From Opitutaceae bacterium (GTDB lineage Bacteria; Verrucomicrobiota; Verrucomicrobiia; Opitutales; Opitutaceae): a DNA stretch of 64,000 bases. Shown in pieces: positions 62,273 to 64,000 of the stretch; position 1 is the stretch's first letter; each line of letters begins with the position of its first letter. The position numbers and the translations under genes were made by a program. A model generated the notes under the pieces. It worked only from the letters and a program-made list of their open reading frames with translations, was not told the origin of the DNA and searched no databases. The stretch covers positions 41,470 through 105,469 of the forward strand of contig JANQSC010000048.1 in assembly GCA_028284235.1 (NCBI GenBank), written 5' to 3'.

Positions 62273-62376
62273 TCGCTTATTGAGAATTTCCCAGGAATTG
62301 TCATTCTCATTGCCTTCCCAATCGCTTGCGGCGAGTGTTTCCCGTGGTCTCGTTGGCAATCGAGCCGATACCTATT

Positions 62377-63933
62377 ATGACTCTTTCGATCGATTTCTTC
62401 CGCGTCAAAAGGCGCGGGCTCTTTGTCGCTTTGGCATTCGTTTCCAGCGCGCTCTTCGCCCAAAACGAGAAACCCCCTTTTTCCTGGGTGAATTCTCTGA
62501 CGGACAAGGAACTCAGCGCCGCCCCGGGACTTTCGCATCATACCTACGCTAGCGAGCGTCTTGGCAAGGACGTGGGTTACTGCGTTTTTCTTCCGCCCGG
62601 ATACGGGGACGCGGTCAATCGGGAGCGTCGCTATCCGGTAATCTACATGCTCCACGGCGGCCGGCCGGGCGACGAGTCCAAGTTCGCCAATCGGATCCCC
62701 TATGTACGCGAAGCGATTGAGTCGGGGAAAATGGTTCCGTCGATCGTAGTCTTGAACAATGGGGGCCCGGTCAGCCACTACAACGTGCCCGGGCGAGCCG
62801 AGTCGATCGGGAAGGACCTTTTTGTCGAAGAGCTGATACCGTTGATCGACGCGACCTATCGTACGATTCCAAGGCGGGCTGGCCGGGCGTTGCAAGGCTA
62901 CTCGCAAGGAGGGCGGGCCACGGCTCGTATCGGGTTTGGCCATCCGGAGTTGTTTTCCCAACTAGTGATCGGCAGCGCTGGGGCTGCCACCGAGAAACGG
63001 ATACAGGCGACGGGGGGCGTGGAGAATGAAAACCTGATGTTCGCGCCCGGTGACGATATGTGGACCTACGCGGAGATCTACGCCAAGCTGTTCAAGGAAC
63101 GGTATCCGATGGAGATATTTCTCCATGTCGGCGACGCCCTCGACTACAATCACGACGGGAATATCGAGTACCACCGGTTTTTGACGGGCCTGAACCTGCC
63201 GCACGAATTTGTAGTGATTCCCGACCAGAGGCATGGCGGTTCTGCGTATGTGAAAATCCACGACACGATTCTCGGGTTCCAAAACCGAGCGTTTACGACG
63301 GATCGACGCACGCTTGTTTTTTCGGATGAATTCGAAAATCGATCGGAGCTGGGGGAAGGCTATAAAGTGTCATTGGCCGGAGAGGATGCGTGGACCTTTG
63401 AAAATGGCGCCCTGATTGGCAAGCAGACACGGGACGATCACGGATCGGTGATGCGGAAGCTCCTCGACTTTAAGGACGCGGAGATTGAATTCGATTTCCG
63501 TCTGAACGGGGGCACGCGTTTTAATTTCGTCGTCGGCGACGACAACGAGAAAGGAACCCACGCGGGTCATATATGTCGCGTATCGATCAGCCCGAACCGA
63601 ATCAACGTTAGCGACGACAAAACGGGTACCTACAATCTGGATATACGAGCAATGCGATTGGACCCGGATTTGTCGGCAGAGAAAAAGGCGTGGTTGGCGG
63701 AGTACTTGAAGGGCAAGAACGACGCGGGCGAGGTCGATTTGAAGCAAGGTCGCTGGTATCACTTACGGGTCCGAATTGATGGCGAGCGCATGGAGGCGTA
63801 TCTGGACGGAAAGCGCGTGGCGGGAGTAAACTCGCCCGGAATCGCTCACCCGACCAAGACCAAATTCGGGATGACGGTGAATGGATCGACCATCGACTTC
63901 GATAACTTGAAGGTGTTTGCGGTCAGGGATTAG
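62377..63933 (+). CDS. exported esterase fused to a DUF1080-like domain
   Basis: A 518-residue protein. ATG 62377 (MTLSIDFFRVKRRGLFVALAFVSSALFAQ) includes a signal. Domain 1 (about 45-305) is an esterase D/feruloyl-esterase-like alpha/beta-hydrolase: RYPVIYMLHGGRPGDES, LIDATYRTIPRRAGRALQGYSQGGRATAR (nucleophile GYSQGG), HVGDALDYNHDG and QRHGGSAYVKIH (His). Domain 2 (about 310-518), from RTLVFSDEFENRSELGEGYKVSLAG through RWYHLRVRIDGERMEAYLDGKRVAG to STIDFDNLKVFAV, is a concanavalin-like DUF1080-type module. It probably removes acyl or feruloyl groups from a glycan that the second domain binds or cuts. The gene before it encodes a separate DUF1080 lipoprotein. Confidence 0.85.
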   Translation: MTLSIDFFRVKRRGLFVALAFVSSALFAQNEKPPFSWVNSLTDKELSAAPGLSHHTYASERLGKDVGYCVFLPPGYGDAVNRERRYPVIYMLHGGRPGDESKFANRIPYVREAIESGKMVPSIVVLNNGGPVSHYNVPGRAESIGKDLFVEELIPLIDATYRTIPRRAGRALQGYSQGGRATARIGFGHPELFSQLVIGSAGAATEKRIQATGGVENENLMFAPGDDMWTYAEIYAKLFKERYPMEIFLHVGDALDYNHDGNIEYHRFLTGLNLPHEFVVIPDQRHGGSAYVKIHDTILGFQNRAFTTDRRTLVFSDEFENRSELGEGYKVSLAGEDAWTFENGALIGKQTRDDHGSVMRKLLDFKDAEIEFDFRLNGGTRFNFVVGDDNEKGTHAGHICRVSISPNRINVSDDKTGTYNLDIRAMRLDPDLSAEKKAWLAEYLKGKNDAGEVDLKQGRWYHLRVRIDGERMEAYLDGKRVAGVNSPGIAHPTKTKFGMTVNGSTIDFDNLKVFAVRD

Positions 63934-64000
63934 GGCGAAATCTGGCGAAATTCGCGTTGTGGGAGCGCCGTGCGCATCTACGCTCCGAGGGAATACCCTC

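Overview
The window looks like chromosomal DNA of a marine, polysaccharide-degrading member of the Verrucomicrobiota (Opitutae/Puniceicoccales-like). This is inferred from gene content, not from a marker gene: six formylglycine-type sulfatases, a protein with a VPDSG-type C-terminal sorting signal, an ECF sigma factor beside a Ser/Thr kinase, several DUF1080-like and SGNH-hydrolase proteins, and short dispersed palindromes. No rRNA, tRNA, CRISPR array, transposase, integrase or phage gene was seen. Almost every secreted enzyme has a Sec, Tat or lipoprotein signal.

Layout. 1-450: end of a DUF899 gene overlapping a small CPMC membrane protein. 464-4415: GNAT, SGNH hydrolase and sulfatase 1. 4490-8212: minus-strand sugar locus (LacI regulator, GPH symporter, TIM-barrel isomerase) with a palindromic operator candidate. 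8506-11997: minus-strand operon of FMN reductase, KefF/G-type oxidoreductase, KefC-type K+/H+ antiporter and an AAC(3)-I-like acetyltransferase. 12183-21853: secreted catabolic block with an SGNH + alpha/beta-hydrolase fusion, sulfatases 2, 3 and 4, a sialidase-like propeller and a sodium:solute symporter. 22114-26370: VWA protein, DUF1080-like protein, isomerase and an Nramp-related transporter. 26460-32343: sulfatase 5, a membrane Ser/Thr kinase converging on an ECF sigma factor, and sulfatase 6 directly upstream of the sigma gene. 32373-41133: beta-propeller, TMEM175-like channel, SGNH hydrolase, lipoproteins, an 18-residue-period EHG solenoid protein, TPR lipoprotein, membrane protein and tpm. 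41146-44426: CNNM/CorC protein and an OmpR-type two-component system. 44539-50762: EF-hand/DUF1080-like protein, propeller and a tandem pair of agarase-like glycosidases. 50775-54600: serine hydrolase, DUF1579-like protein, PepSY protein. 55043-58864: VPDSG-CTERM protein with a repeat/sigma54-like upstream region, then furA-like regulator and katG. 59195-63933: MFS transporter, sterol-desaturase-family hydroxylase, DUF1080 lipoprotein and an esterase + DUF1080-like fusion.

Working together. Sulfatases, esterases, sialidase-like and agarase-like enzymes would strip sulfate, acyl and sugar groups from algal or animal polysaccharides outside the cytoplasm. The SSS and GPH symporters and the isomerase/epimerases would import and convert the released sugars. 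The kinase/ECF sigma pair next to sulfatase 6 is a plausible switch. The Kef operon and furA-katG point to electrophile and peroxide defence. The most unusual items are the kinase-ECF-sulfatase locus, the EHG solenoid protein, the VPDSG-CTERM gene with paired upstream repeats and sigma54-like promoters, and the Kef operon ending in an AAC(3)-I homologue. Two or more palindromic repeat families are scattered between the genes.
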